Positions 43,452 to 51,376 of a stretch of 64,000 nucleotides of DNA are shown here, piece by piece (the first letter of the stretch is position 1; every line of letters starts with the position of its first letter). This stretch comes from Salinarchaeum sp. Harcht-Bsk1 (GTDB taxonomy: Archaea > Halobacteriota > Halobacteria > Halobacteriales > Salinarchaeaceae), in the NCBI RefSeq assembly GCF_000403645.1, contig NC_021313.1, positions 1,569,014 to 1,633,013 on the forward strand, read 5' to 3'. The notes beneath the pieces are model-generated. The model was not told where the DNA came from. It saw only the letters and a list, made by a program, of their open reading frames with translations, and ran no database searches. Both the position numbers and the translations under genes were made by a program.

Positions 43452-44222
43452 ATGGATCCCGACTACAGCTTCGACCTCGACGGGGAGCCCCGCGAACTCG
43501 ACGTGTCCGACCTCGAACGCATCGAGCGGTTCAGAGAAGCGGGCTACGGCGGCAGCGTCGCCGACGCGCTCTACGACGTCGGCCTCCGGCGGACCGTCTT
43601 CGACCAGGAGTTCTTTGGGATCAATCGTGGCCAGACGCTCGTCGGCAGGGCGCTACCGGTGAAGCTCCACACCTACCCGAAGACCGACGACGTGGAGGAC
43701 TACCTCGAAGCCAAGTGGGAGCACGAGCACGACGGCGTCCACCCGCAGAAACGGCTGATGCGTCGGGTCGAGGCCGACGAGGACGGCTCCGTGCTCGTCT
43801 TCGACACCGGCGGTGATATGCAGCCGGCGCACTTCGGCGAGATGAGCTGTACGCTCGCGAAGGCCCACGGCGCCCGGGGGATGCTCTGTGCCGGCAACGT
43901 CCGGGACACCCGCTACGTCCAACAACTCGAGGAGTTCCCCGTCTACACCCTCGGTACGACGCCGAACTGGCACGGCGGCTGGGAGATCGTCGAGGTCGCA
44001 CAGCCGATCCACGTTCCGGGGCACCTCAGCCACTACGTCACCGTCCGCCCCGGCGACTGGGTGTTCGGCGACCTCGACGGCGTCCAGTTGATCCCGCGGG
44101 AGGTCGTCGACGAGGTGCTGCTCCGCGTCGAGGACATCTACGAGGAGGAGACCGAGGAGCGCCGCAAGATCGAGGAGGGCATGCCGATCGACGAGGTCTA
44201 CGAAGAATACGGCGTGCTCTGA
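43452..44222 (+). CDS. RraA-like (HMG aldolase/demethylmenaquinone-methyltransferase-fold) protein
   Basis: The 256-residue protein contains the RraA/HMG-aldolase core. It has GGSVADALYDVGLRR near 30-45, GRALPVKLHTYP, GSVLVFDTGGDMQPAHFGEM, ARGMLCAGNVRDTRYVQQLE and RPGDWVFGDLDGVQLIPREVVDEVL. The last three blocks hold the DR-type active-site residues of 4-hydroxy-4-methyl-2-oxoglutarate aldolases, partly changed (NVRDTR). Archaeal members are likely aldolases or decarboxylases for oxo acids; the old RNase-regulator name does not apply. A charged C-terminal helix follows (EDIYEEETEERRKIEEG). Confidence 0.85.
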   Translation: MDPDYSFDLDGEPRELDVSDLERIERFREAGYGGSVADALYDVGLRRTVFDQEFFGINRGQTLVGRALPVKLHTYPKTDDVEDYLEAKWEHEHDGVHPQKRLMRRVEADEDGSVLVFDTGGDMQPAHFGEMSCTLAKAHGARGMLCAGNVRDTRYVQQLEEFPVYTLGTTPNWHGGWEIVEVAQPIHVPGHLSHYVTVRPGDWVFGDLDGVQLIPREVVDEVLLRVEDIYEEETEERRKIEEGMPIDEVYEEYGVL

Positions 44223-44541
44223 ACGGACGGTCGTGCGGAGGAGTGGTTCGCTCCCGAGCGGTCCGCTTCGGAGCGGTCCGCTGTGGAACTGTCTGCTGTG
44301 GAACTACGTTGCTCCGTGGCTGCTCTGGTCCGGAGTTGCACTGTATCCGAACTGCCACTCTCCGGAACTGCCGCCCTCCAATACTATCCTCCTGCGGAAC
44401 TACCCCTCCGGAGTTGCACTTCGAAAGGTGGTCTGCCAGGACACTCCTAACGCCTCCGACAGTGGCCGTGAATGCATATAGCGCCAAGCCCCAAGTAGTC
44501 AGCTAGCTACTCACTGATAGGGAGCGATTACGAACGAACCG
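44223..44541. repeat. degenerate short-repeat intergenic region
   Basis: Up to about 44430 the region is made of loosely repeated 14-20 bp units. Examples are GAGCGGTCCGCTTCG followed by GAGCGGTCCGCTGTG, then CTGCTGTGGAACTAC, TCCGGAGTTGCACTG (twice, in TCCGGAGTTGCACT form) and TCCGGAACTGCCGCC. After that an ATGCATATAG TATA-like stretch (44473-44481) and an AGCTAGCT palindrome lead to the TraB-like gene. No gene is supported. Confidence 0.6.
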
Positions 44542-45396
44542 ATGGCTGGCGATTTCGACGCGGAGACGGACCGCGAGGGAGTCGGCGGCGGGGACCCGCG
44601 ACTCTCCGCGGAGTACGTACGGACTATCGAGGCAGACAGCGCCGGGAACGAGGACGGCTCCGGGCGGGGGACCGTCACGCTCGTCGGCGTGGTCCACGAC
44701 CACCCAGCGAGTGCGTTCCGCGCCCGGACGGTCGTCCAGAGGCAAGCGCCGGACGTGCTCGCGCTGGAACTGCCACCCCTGGCGGTGCCACTTTTCGAGC
44801 ACTACGCAGCGGGGAGCGACGCGGAGCCGGGCGACGCCTCCGCCGAGGATGGGCAGGAGCCTGACGACGAGGCGTGGGAAGGCGACCGGTGGACGCCGCC
44901 GGAGCGCGGCGGCGAGATGAGCGCGGCGATCCGCGCCGCGAAGGCAGATCGCGTCGCCGGCATCGACGGACCGACGCCGGGTTTTGCGGTGGTACTTGCG
45001 CGGCACCTCCTCGCCGAGGACAGCTCGTTCTCGACGGCTCGGGCTGCCGTCGCGCGGTTCGCGAGGGCCTCTGGGCACGCGATTCGCTGCCGGCTCGCGG
45101 CCGCGAGAGCGACCCTGACGGAGCAGATTCCCGTGCCGTCGGCGCCGCGGGAGCACGCGGTCACCCCGGGCGATCCGCCAGCGACGCAGGCCGAGGACGA
45201 ACGGCGGCAGGTGCGGTTGGCCCGGTCGATCGCGGCGGCGTTCGGTGAGGAACGGAGCGTCGCGGTGCGGGACGAGCCCAGAGAATCCCACATGGCAGCA
45301 CGGCTCGCGTCGTTCGCGGCGGACGGCGACGACGTCGTCGCCGTGCTGGGGATCGATCACCTCGCCGGCGTCGCGACGTTGCTGGAAGAGCAGTGA
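44542..45396 (+). CDS. TraB/GumN-like domain protein
   Basis: The 284-residue protein has TVTLVGVVHDHPASAFRARTVV near residue 45, then VLALELPPLAVPLFEHYA, and at the end DDVVAVLGIDHLAGVATLLEEQ. The early HxxP-type block and the late GxDH block resemble the TraB/TIKI/GumN fold, a possible metallopeptidase or erythromycin-esterase-like family. The middle (RGGEMSAAIRAAKADRVAGI) is helical, and the linker GSDAEPGDASAEDGQEPDDE is acidic. The activity is not established. The ATG at 44542 is preceded by the AT-richer leader described above. Confidence 0.65.
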   Translation: MAGDFDAETDREGVGGGDPRLSAEYVRTIEADSAGNEDGSGRGTVTLVGVVHDHPASAFRARTVVQRQAPDVLALELPPLAVPLFEHYAAGSDAEPGDASAEDGQEPDDEAWEGDRWTPPERGGEMSAAIRAAKADRVAGIDGPTPGFAVVLARHLLAEDSSFSTARAAVARFARASGHAIRCRLAAARATLTEQIPVPSAPREHAVTPGDPPATQAEDERRQVRLARSIAAAFGEERSVAVRDEPRESHMAARLASFAADGDDVVAVLGIDHLAGVATLLEEQ

Positions 45397-45469
45397 TCCG
45401 GTGACCGGCCTCAGACGAGTGCGTCGCGACGCTGAGCGTCCGACGAGTTAGCAAAAAATCGGCTGGGAG

Positions 45470-45537
45470 TGGAGCCGTTGGGTGCGAATGGAACCGCGGG
45501 GTGCGGACGGAACCGCACTGCGTACAGTGGAACCCGG
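45470..45537. repeat. 19-20 bp degenerate tandem repeat
   Basis: Units begin TGGAGCCGTTGGGTGCGAA (45470), TGGAACCGCGGGGTGCGGA (45489), CGGAACCGCACTGCGTACAG (45508) and TGGAACCCGG (45528). The theme TGCGGA-CGGAACCGC resembles the units of the 25-bp array near guaB. It lies between the TraB-like gene and the convergent PRC-barrel gene. Confidence 0.6.
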
Positions 45538-45621
45538 GTGACCGCGAGCTGTCGCGGGCGAAACGAACGCCCACCGGTGGGCGGCAGCGGAACGTTTGCG
45601 AACGCTGGGCGCGACGCCGGC

Positions 45622-45867
45622 CTACATGTCGCGTTTGAGTCGGATCTCGTCCTCGGTGACGGTGTTGATCTTGTCCTGATCGAGGACGTAGTCGTCCTCG
45701 TCGACGTGTTCCCAGCCGAGCGTCGCCCGAATTCGGTCGCTGATGCTCGGGTCGGCGTCGACGTAGACGTTGTCGTTGCGGACGCCGCTGACGACGCCGA
45801 TCTTGTCGCCCGACGCGTTCACGACCCGCTTTCCTTCGTCGGTTTCGGTAAACGTGTGCATTGTCAT
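45622..45867 (-). CDS. PRC-barrel-like small protein
   Basis: The 81-residue protein (MTMHTFTETDEGKRVVNASG) has strand-rich composition: DKIGVVSGVRNDNVYVDADP, followed by a short helix ISDRIRATLGWEHVDEDDYV and an end TVTEDEIRLKRDM. The first 45 residues resemble a PRC-barrel, a fold that often binds RNA, proteins or membranes. Two in-frame ATG codons (45867 and 45861) are possible starts. The function is unknown. The preceding intergenic region contains a TTATACA sequence. Confidence 0.75.
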   Translation of the reverse strand: MTMHTFTETDEGKRVVNASGDKIGVVSGVRNDNVYVDADPSISDRIRATLGWEHVDEDDYVLDQDKINTVTEDEIRLKRDM

Positions 45868-46080
45868 GGTGGGGACTCCGCGGAGTTCTCGACTCGACCC
45901 ACGATTCGAAGGCGGGTGGAGACCGCCGCCGGGGGGTCGGGCAGCGGCGGTCCGGAACCCTGGGGAGCGGGGAACCGAGTGGCTGGCCGAACTCCGCGTC
46001 GCACCAGCCATCACGACACGAGCGCTCGGTCGATGATTGTTATACAGCACGTACCCGCGGAGGGCGCTGGGACGGCCGAG

Positions 46081-46089
46081 CTTACTAGT
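46081..46089 (+). promoter_or_regulatory. TATA-like box of the family 3 glycoside hydrolase
   Basis: CTTACTAGT is centred about 27 bases before the ATG at 46112, the expected leaderless spacing. Confidence 0.5.
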
Positions 46090-46111
46090 GAGCCGAGCAC
46101 CCAGGGTGCGT

Positions 46112-48448
46112 ATGGCTGACACGGCGTCGACAGCAGACGAATTCGACGGGGCTGCGAGGAGCGAGCGCGTCGCGGCGCTGCTGGAGGAGCTGACGGTGGG
46201 CGAGAAACGCGTCCTGGTCAAGGGCGGGATCGACCCCGAGGGCATCGCGACTGGCTACGTCCCGCCGATCGAGCGGCTCGGCATTCCGGACTGCTCGCTC
46301 GTCGACGGGCCGATGGGGATTCGGGCGGTCACGTCGACGGCGTTCCCGGCGACGGTCTCGCTCGCCGCGAGCTGGGACCCCGACCTCGCGGAGCGCTTCG
46401 GCGAGACGATTGGGCGGGAGGCCCGCGGTGCCGACCAGGACGTGTTGCTCGCGCCGGGCGTCAACATCGCTCGCGTCCCGCAGTGCGGCCGCAACTTCGA
46501 GTACTACAGCGAGGATCCCGAGCTGACGAGCGCACTCTCGACCCCGATGATCGAGGGCGTCCAGTCCGCTGGCGTGATGGCCTGCGTCAAGCACTACGCC
46601 GCGAACAATCAGGAGACCGACCGTCACGAGGTCAGCGCGGAGATTCCAGAGCGCGCGCTCCGGGAGCTGTACCTCCCCGCCTTCGAGGCGGCGGTGACGG
46701 ACGCGGAGGTCGCCTCGGTAATGGCGGCTTACAACCGGGTCAACGGGACGCACGCGACCGAACATCCGCGGTTGCTCACGGGGATTCTGCGCGAGGAGTG
46801 GGGCTTTTCGGGATTCACCGTCTCGGACTGGTGGGCGACGACGGACGGCCCGGCGGCAGTCGAAGCGGGGCTGGACCTGGACATGCCGGGAATGCCCGTC
46901 TACGAGTGGCACGAACCCGACGTGAAGCTGCTCGACGTGCTCGACGCGCTGCCCGACGGTGCGTGGTTCCCGAAACAGCGGATCGCGGAGCTACTGACCG
47001 AGCCGTGGCAGCCCGAGAACTCGAACCCCCACGTCCTCGAGGAGAGCCACTTCGGGAGCGAGTTGACCGCCGCGATCGAGGACGGACGCGTGAGTGAGGC
47101 CGACCTCGACCAGATGGTCGAACGCATCCTCGGCCAGTACGAGCGCTTCGGGCTGCTCGATGCTGCGGCGGCAGACCAGGCGGGAACGGGGAGTTCGGAC
47201 GCGAACGACGCCGACCCGCGTCCCCCGGGCGTGATCGACGCCGACGAACACCGCGACCTGGCGATCGAAATCGCCGAGCGGGGGATCGTCCTGCTGGAGA
47301 ACGCCGGCGTGCTGCCGCTCGACGCCGAGGACCTCGATTCGGTCGCGCTGATCGGTCCCCACGCCGACGAGGCGAAGGTCGGCGGTGGCGGTAGCTCGGA
47401 GGTCGACGCCGTCGGCACCGTCACGCCGCCCCGCGGCCTCCGGGAGTGTCTCGGCGACGGCGTCGACGTGACCGTCGAGCGCGGCGTCGACCGCATCGAG
47501 ATGGACGCGTTCACCGAGAGCCCCTTCCCGGACCTCCCCTCCTTCGAGGCTACCGGACCCTCGCTGGCGGACGCGGAGCGGGCAGCCAGCGAGGCCAACG
47601 TCGCGGTGGTGATGGTCCAGGACGCCGCCACGGAGGGCGCTGATCGGGCGTTCGGGCTCCCCGGCGAGCAGGACGAACTGATCGAACGGGTCGCGGCAGC
47701 CGCGGAGCGGACCGTCGTGGTCCTGAAGACCTCCGGCGCCGTCGCCATGCCCTGGCGCGAGCACGTCGACGCGATCGTCGAGGCGTGGTACCCGGGGCAG
47801 GCCGACGGCGGCGCGGTCGCGAACGTCCTCTGTGGGAACGTCGATCCCTCGGGCCGCCTGCCCGTCACCTTCGGCGCGGCGACCGAGGACTATCCGGCGA
47901 ACACCGAAGAGCGCTACCCCGGTCGCGACCTCACGGTCGAGTACTCGGAGGGCGTGTTCGTCGGGTACCGCCACTTCGACGACGCCGACGTCGAGCCGCT
48001 GTACCCCTTCGGCCACGGCGAGAGCTACGCCGAGTTCGAGTACGGCGACGTCACCGCGTCGCTCGACGGTAGCACGATTGCAGAGGCCGATGCCAGCGCA
48101 GACGATGCCAGCCCCAACGACGCCAGCGCTGCCGACGGCTCGATCGCCACCGTTTCCGCGACCGTCGAGAACGTGGCCGACCGCGGCGGCTGGGAAGTCG
48201 TCCAGTGCTACCTGTCGCCGCCGGGCGACGCGATCGACCGACCACCACGAGAACTCGTGGCGTTCGAGTCCGTGCCGCTCGACGCCGGCGAGTCCCGCAC
48301 CGTCGAGTTGCCCGTCGACCGGCGAGCGTTCGCCTACTACGACGAGGACGCCGCCGAATGGGCGATCGAGGACGGCGAGCACACGCTGTCCGTCGGCCGA
48401 TCCTCGCGCGACCGCCGGGCGAGCGCGACCGTCACGCTCGGCGAGTGA
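46112..48448 (+). CDS. family 3 glycoside hydrolase (beta-glucosidase-like)
   Basis: The 778-residue enzyme has an N-terminal TIM barrel (about 20-300). GRNFEYYSEDPELTSALSTP and CVKHYAANNQETDRHEVSAE supply substrate-binding residues, and GFTVSDWWATTDG places the nucleophile aspartate near residue 239. A six-stranded sandwich (about 370-590, AIEIAERGIVLLENAG) and a fibronectin-like C-terminal domain (about 650-760, VSATVENVADRGGWEVVQCY) follow. The role is cleavage of beta-linked glucosides or related sugars. No signal peptide is present, so it probably acts in the cytoplasm. A low-complexity piece, about residues 650-675 (DASADDASPNDASAADG), is disordered. Confidence 0.92.
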   Translation: MADTASTADEFDGAARSERVAALLEELTVGEKRVLVKGGIDPEGIATGYVPPIERLGIPDCSLVDGPMGIRAVTSTAFPATVSLAASWDPDLAERFGETIGREARGADQDVLLAPGVNIARVPQCGRNFEYYSEDPELTSALSTPMIEGVQSAGVMACVKHYAANNQETDRHEVSAEIPERALRELYLPAFEAAVTDAEVASVMAAYNRVNGTHATEHPRLLTGILREEWGFSGFTVSDWWATTDGPAAVEAGLDLDMPGMPVYEWHEPDVKLLDVLDALPDGAWFPKQRIAELLTEPWQPENSNPHVLEESHFGSELTAAIEDGRVSEADLDQMVERILGQYERFGLLDAAAADQAGTGSSDANDADPRPPGVIDADEHRDLAIEIAERGIVLLENAGVLPLDAEDLDSVALIGPHADEAKVGGGGSSEVDAVGTVTPPRGLRECLGDGVDVTVERGVDRIEMDAFTESPFPDLPSFEATGPSLADAERAASEANVAVVMVQDAATEGADRAFGLPGEQDELIERVAAAAERTVVVLKTSGAVAMPWREHVDAIVEAWYPGQADGGAVANVLCGNVDPSGRLPVTFGAATEDYPANTEERYPGRDLTVEYSEGVFVGYRHFDDADVEPLYPFGHGESYAEFEYGDVTASLDGSTIAEADASADDASPNDASAADGSIATVSATVENVADRGGWEVVQCYLSPPGDAIDRPPRELVAFESVPLDAGESRTVELPVDRRAFAYYDEDAAEWAIEDGEHTLSVGRSSRDRRASATVTLGE

Positions 48449-48561
48449 ACCGGGGAGTGAACGCGCTGGGGCGGCGGATCAGCCGCGGCGTGTCACGCCG
48501 TCCCACGTCGATTCCGAACGCGCAACGCTTACAAGACGCCACCGGCTACGGAAGCCTGCAC

Positions 48562-48634
48562 AGTCCCGTGGGGTAGTGGCCAATCCTGCGAGCTTCTGGG
48601 GCTCGCGACCCTGGTTCGAATCCAGGTGGGACTA
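48562..48634 (+). tRNA. tRNA-Gln (anticodon CUG)
   Basis: The acceptor stem AGTCCCG pairs with TGGGACT at the 3' end. The D-arm is GGGTAGTGGCCAATCC, the anticodon stem is CGAGC/GCTCG with loop TTCTGGG (anticodon CTG), and the T-arm is CCTGG-TTCGAAT-CCAGG. The discriminator base is A; no CCA is encoded and no intron is present. A weak TATA-like CTTACAAG lies about 30 bases upstream. Confidence 0.93.
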
Positions 48635-48777
48635 TTCTCGAACGCAGTGAGTGAGAGATAGGAGCACCTGACGAGTCTCGATCGATTACGAATCCGGAAC
48701 CAGGGACGGCCCGAAACCGGGGCGGCGGTGCTGCTCGATGATCGGAAGCGAGCCCCGAAAACGGCGAACCGGAGCGG

Positions 48778-49206
48778 TCAGTTGCCGCCGGTCGAGACCG
48801 TCTCGGAGTCGTAGATCAGCCACTCGCCGTCGTGTTTGCGCACGTCGAACTCGATGGTCTGGGTCTGCGACTGCTCCTCGCCCATCATCGTGACCGTCGT
48901 CTCGATCTCGGCCTCGACAGTGGCCTGTCCGTCGGACTGCTCGAGGACCTCCGTGGACTTGACGTTCATGCTGATGCCCTCGAGGTCGGAGTCCGAGAGC
49001 TCGCCGGTGCTCTCGTTCGCGTCGGGGTGGGCGAGGGACTGCAGTTCGTCTGCGTTGTTGTTGCTGACCGCGCTGGCGTACGCCTTGACTGGGCCGTCGG
49101 GGCCGGAGTTGCCGCCACCGCCGCCGCCAAGGATTCCCGAACAGCCCGCGATACTCGCCGCCGCGACGGTCGCCGATGCGCTGGTGATGAACTGTCGTCG
49201 TTGCAT
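48778..49206 (-). CDS. Tat-exported lipoprotein of unknown function
   Basis: The 142-residue protein starts MQRRQFITSASATVAAASIA with a twin-arginine signal and a lipobox IAGC (cysteine 22), followed by a glycine linker. The mature part is a small NTF2-like or DUF4878-like fold by appearance: AYASAVSNNNADELQSLAHP, EGISMNVKSTEVLEQSDGQA, EIETTVTMMGEEQSQTQTIE and FDVRKHDGEWLIYDSETV. It would be a membrane-anchored lipoprotein facing the outside. Confidence 0.85.
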   Translation of the reverse strand: MQRRQFITSASATVAAASIAGCSGILGGGGGGNSGPDGPVKAYASAVSNNNADELQSLAHPDANESTGELSDSDLEGISMNVKSTEVLEQSDGQATVEAEIETTVTMMGEEQSQTQTIEFDVRKHDGEWLIYDSETVSTGGN

Positions 49207-49425
49207 GGGCACATCGAGTGGAAGGGACCGGATAAATACATCGGCCACGGCCCGGGCGTGGAAATAACCCAAAGGCGCGTGATTATTACGCGTAGCCGAC
49301 CGCGCCCACTCGCACGCGCAGGCGGCCGCGAGTGCCGGGACCGTCGGGGCACGTGCTGTCCGAGAGCCGCCCCGAATCGCGCGCCGGTCGCTGGCGCGCA
49401 GCCCGGATCCATCAGGTTGCTTCGA

Positions 49426-49436
49426 ATATATTTATA
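49426..49436 (+). promoter_or_regulatory. strong TATA box before the zinc-ribbon gene
   Basis: ATATATTTATA is the strongest TATA-like sequence in this part of the window. Transcription would begin about 26 bases after its centre, near 49457, well before the annotated zinc-ribbon ATG at 49505. Confidence 0.65.
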
Positions 49437-49463
49437 CTGTGGGGGACCATGCAATTACGTGCT

Positions 49464-49508
49464 ATGGGGGAGAGTAACACACCGCGGATAGCGACGAGGC
49501 GACCATGA
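49464..49508 (+). other. possible short leader peptide overlapping the zinc-ribbon start
   Basis: An open frame of 14 codons (MGESNTPRIATRRP), or 19 codons from an ATG at 49449, ends at a TGA that overlaps the next ATG as ATGA. It lies between the predicted transcription start and the zinc-ribbon gene, so it could be translated first and couple or tune the downstream start. Confidence 0.3.
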
Positions 49509-49690
49509 CGACCGAGTTCGACCTCGGGTGTGCGACCTGCGGCGGCGCGCTGCAGGAACGATCCGTCGACGCCGAGAGCCTCGGCGTCGGCGGCGAGGGC
49601 ACGGTGCCCGTCGCGGAGTGCCCGGAGTGTGGCGACCGGTACGTCCCGGAGCAGACGCTCCACCGGATCGGCGGCCGGAAGCGAACGTAA
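49505..49690 (+). CDS. small two-CxxC zinc-ribbon protein
   Basis: The 61-residue protein has GCATCGGALQERS and, 27 residues later, ECPECGDRYVPEQT, a complete pair of CxxC motifs that should bind one zinc. A basic end (RIGGRKRT) follows. Such stand-alone zinc ribbons are common small proteins of haloarchaea and may bind nucleic acid or protein partners. A strong TATA box and a short possible leader peptide lie upstream. Confidence 0.75.
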   Translation: MTTEFDLGCATCGGALQERSVDAESLGVGGEGTVPVAECPECGDRYVPEQTLHRIGGRKRT

Positions 49691-49718
49691 GCGGACGAGC
49701 AGACGAGCGTCGGGCGGC

Positions 49719-50855
49719 CTAGACCCCGAACGTCGCGCGGAGTACGTCCCTGGTTCCCGGACCGAGGCCGACCGCGAGCACCGCGAGCAGCATGAGCACG
49801 GCGTAGCGCGGACTCTCCTCCAGAATCTCGTCGTTGAACAGCCACAGCACCAGGACGGCGGCCACGACCTTCACCGGGATGAACGGCCAGGTGACGCCGA
49901 TCGCGTCGCTGACCGACTCGGGCTGGATCGCCCGGGTAGCGTCCTGGATCCCCGAGTTGACGACGTGCTTCGGATCGTAGTCGTAGGCGAGACCGAACTC
50001 GTCGGACCAGTCGAGACTGATGACGTTCGCGAACCCGTCGATCGAGTGGCCCCAGACGACGAGCAGCCCGACGGTGCCCGTACCGACGTTCACCTCGGGC
50101 CAGTACTCCTCGGTGAGCGTCCAGGCGAGCGCCGTGGCCAGGGTCGCGCCGAGGACCGTCACCACCAGTACGCCGAGGTTGAAGCCGACGGCGTCGGTCG
50201 TCACCGAGAGGTAGACGAGCGATCCGAGCGCGAGCAGGAAGAGTACAGCGCCCGCCGCGCCGAAGGGCCGTTCCCACCGGTCGACGCGGCCGTCGCGTTC
50301 GAGCCAGACGCTCGCCGTGATCGCGATCACCGCCAGCAGGAAGACGGTCACGTAGATGAACGGGCTGATGATCGCCGCGGTCCAGGGGAAGGGAATCGCG
50401 GGATCGCCAGTCGCCGAGAGCAGGGCGACGCTCGCGTCCTCGACGGTGCGGAGCGCCCCGCCGAAGAGCACCCACGGGAACAGCGCGTAGAGGGCGGTGA
50501 CCTTCGCGTCGATGTCGAGTCGTTCGACCAGGAAGTAGACGCCCGCGAGCAGGAGGACGAGGAGGAGCGCGTAGCTGATCGTCGAGATCACGGTGTATCC
50601 CGGCTCGGCGACGATCCCGGAGGCGCCGGCACACTGCGCGCTGTCAGAGTAGTACGTCACGTCCCCACTCTCCCGAACGGCACACTTCGCCCCGTTGCCG
50701 TCGGCGGCGACGGGCCCCCAGTAGTACTTCCAGATCCACTGGTCGTAGACCTGCTTCGGGAACAGCAGGGAGCCGAGCGTCCCGGCGAGGGCCAGACCGG
50801 CGACCACCAGCGCCCAGGCCTTCTCCGGGTCGATCCGGTCGAACAGATCGTCCAT
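49719..50855 (-). CDS. DUF63 integral membrane protein
   Basis: The 378-residue protein has about eight to nine membrane helices. It has an N-terminal polar cap with RIDPEKAWALVVAGLALAGT and YDQWIWKYYWGPVAADGNG, a loop with paired cysteines (AKCAVRESGDVTYYSDSAQC), and the conserved ALFPWVLFGGALRTVEDASV. VVWGHSIDGFANVISLDW lies in the second half. It belongs to the archaeal DUF63 family, of unknown function. It is convergent with the zinc-ribbon gene, 28 bp apart. Confidence 0.88.
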   Translation of the reverse strand: MDDLFDRIDPEKAWALVVAGLALAGTLGSLLFPKQVYDQWIWKYYWGPVAADGNGAKCAVRESGDVTYYSDSAQCAGASGIVAEPGYTVISTISYALLLVLLLAGVYFLVERLDIDAKVTALYALFPWVLFGGALRTVEDASVALLSATGDPAIPFPWTAAIISPFIYVTVFLLAVIAITASVWLERDGRVDRWERPFGAAGAVLFLLALGSLVYLSVTTDAVGFNLGVLVVTVLGATLATALAWTLTEEYWPEVNVGTGTVGLLVVWGHSIDGFANVISLDWSDEFGLAYDYDPKHVVNSGIQDATRAIQPESVSDAIGVTWPFIPVKVVAAVLVLWLFNDEILEESPRYAVLMLLAVLAVGLGPGTRDVLRATFGV

Positions 50856-51196
50856 GGGCGGTTTCCGGAAGGGCTGGCGCTTCAGCGTTCCGGTACGGGG
50901 CGTCCGTCGTGCATTTCCGCTGGGAATCGAGTCGGCCGGAGTACCGATCGACGAGGCGGCGCAGCCGCTCGCGAACTGTGGAAGCCATATGCGAGGGCAA
51001 GACGCTCCGTCTTGCCGCATTTCGAGCGATCCCGAACGGGAGCGCCCGTCATGCGAGGGAAGGGATTTGAACCACGGGCCAGACGGTCCGGGCTGCGGTC
51101 TCGCTCGCGCTCGACCGTTCCGGGCTGCGATCTGGTCTGGTTCAAATCCCTTCCGCCGTGCAGTCGTGCGCTCGCGGTGTCGCTCGCGCACCACAT
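50856..51196. other. gene-free stretch with scars of the tRNA-Leu 3' end
   Basis: A 23-bp copy of the tRNA-Leu 3' part, ATGCGAGGGAAGGGATTTGA plus ACC, lies at 51051-51073. An identical copy is in the tRNA itself (51196-51218). An inverted partial copy GGTTCAAATCCCTTCC is at about 51139-51154, and a shorter ATGCGAGGG is at about 50989-50997, followed by the hairpin GCAAGAC-GCTCC-GTCTTGC. The partial copies fit repeated integration or excision at the tRNA end. There is no integrase gene. Confidence 0.7.
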
Positions 51197-51281
51197 GCGA
51201 GGGAAGGGATTTGAACCCTCGGACCCCTTCGGGAGCGGATCTTGAGTCCGCCGCCGTTTCCGGGCTTGGCTACCCTCGCAC
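51197..51281 (-). tRNA. tRNA-Leu (anticodon CAA)
   Basis: The minus-strand sequence folds with acceptor TGCGAGG paired to CCTCGCA. The anticodon arm is GCGGA-CTCAAGA-TCCGC with anticodon CAA. A long variable arm (CCCGAAGGGG) is typical of leucine tRNA, and the T-loop TTCAAAT closes the fold. It has no intron, and its 3' end is duplicated just downstream. Confidence 0.93.
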
Positions 51282-51376
51282 GCGGATCGGCTGTTGGTCG
51301 GTGGGGGACTTACGCGCGTCGATGGCAGCTCGTTCCAGGTGGTCGCCCGGTGTGACGGCATCCACTGCTGTCGCGC

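Noticed and set aside
48562-48634. tRNA-Pro reading of the TGG in the anticodon loop
   Set aside because: With position 33 as T, the anticodon is CTG (Gln). The tRNA-Pro alternative breaks the five-pair anticodon stem.
51051-51073. A second tRNA-Leu
   Set aside because: Only the 3' half is copied; there is no anticodon arm or 5' acceptor strand. It is treated as a scar.
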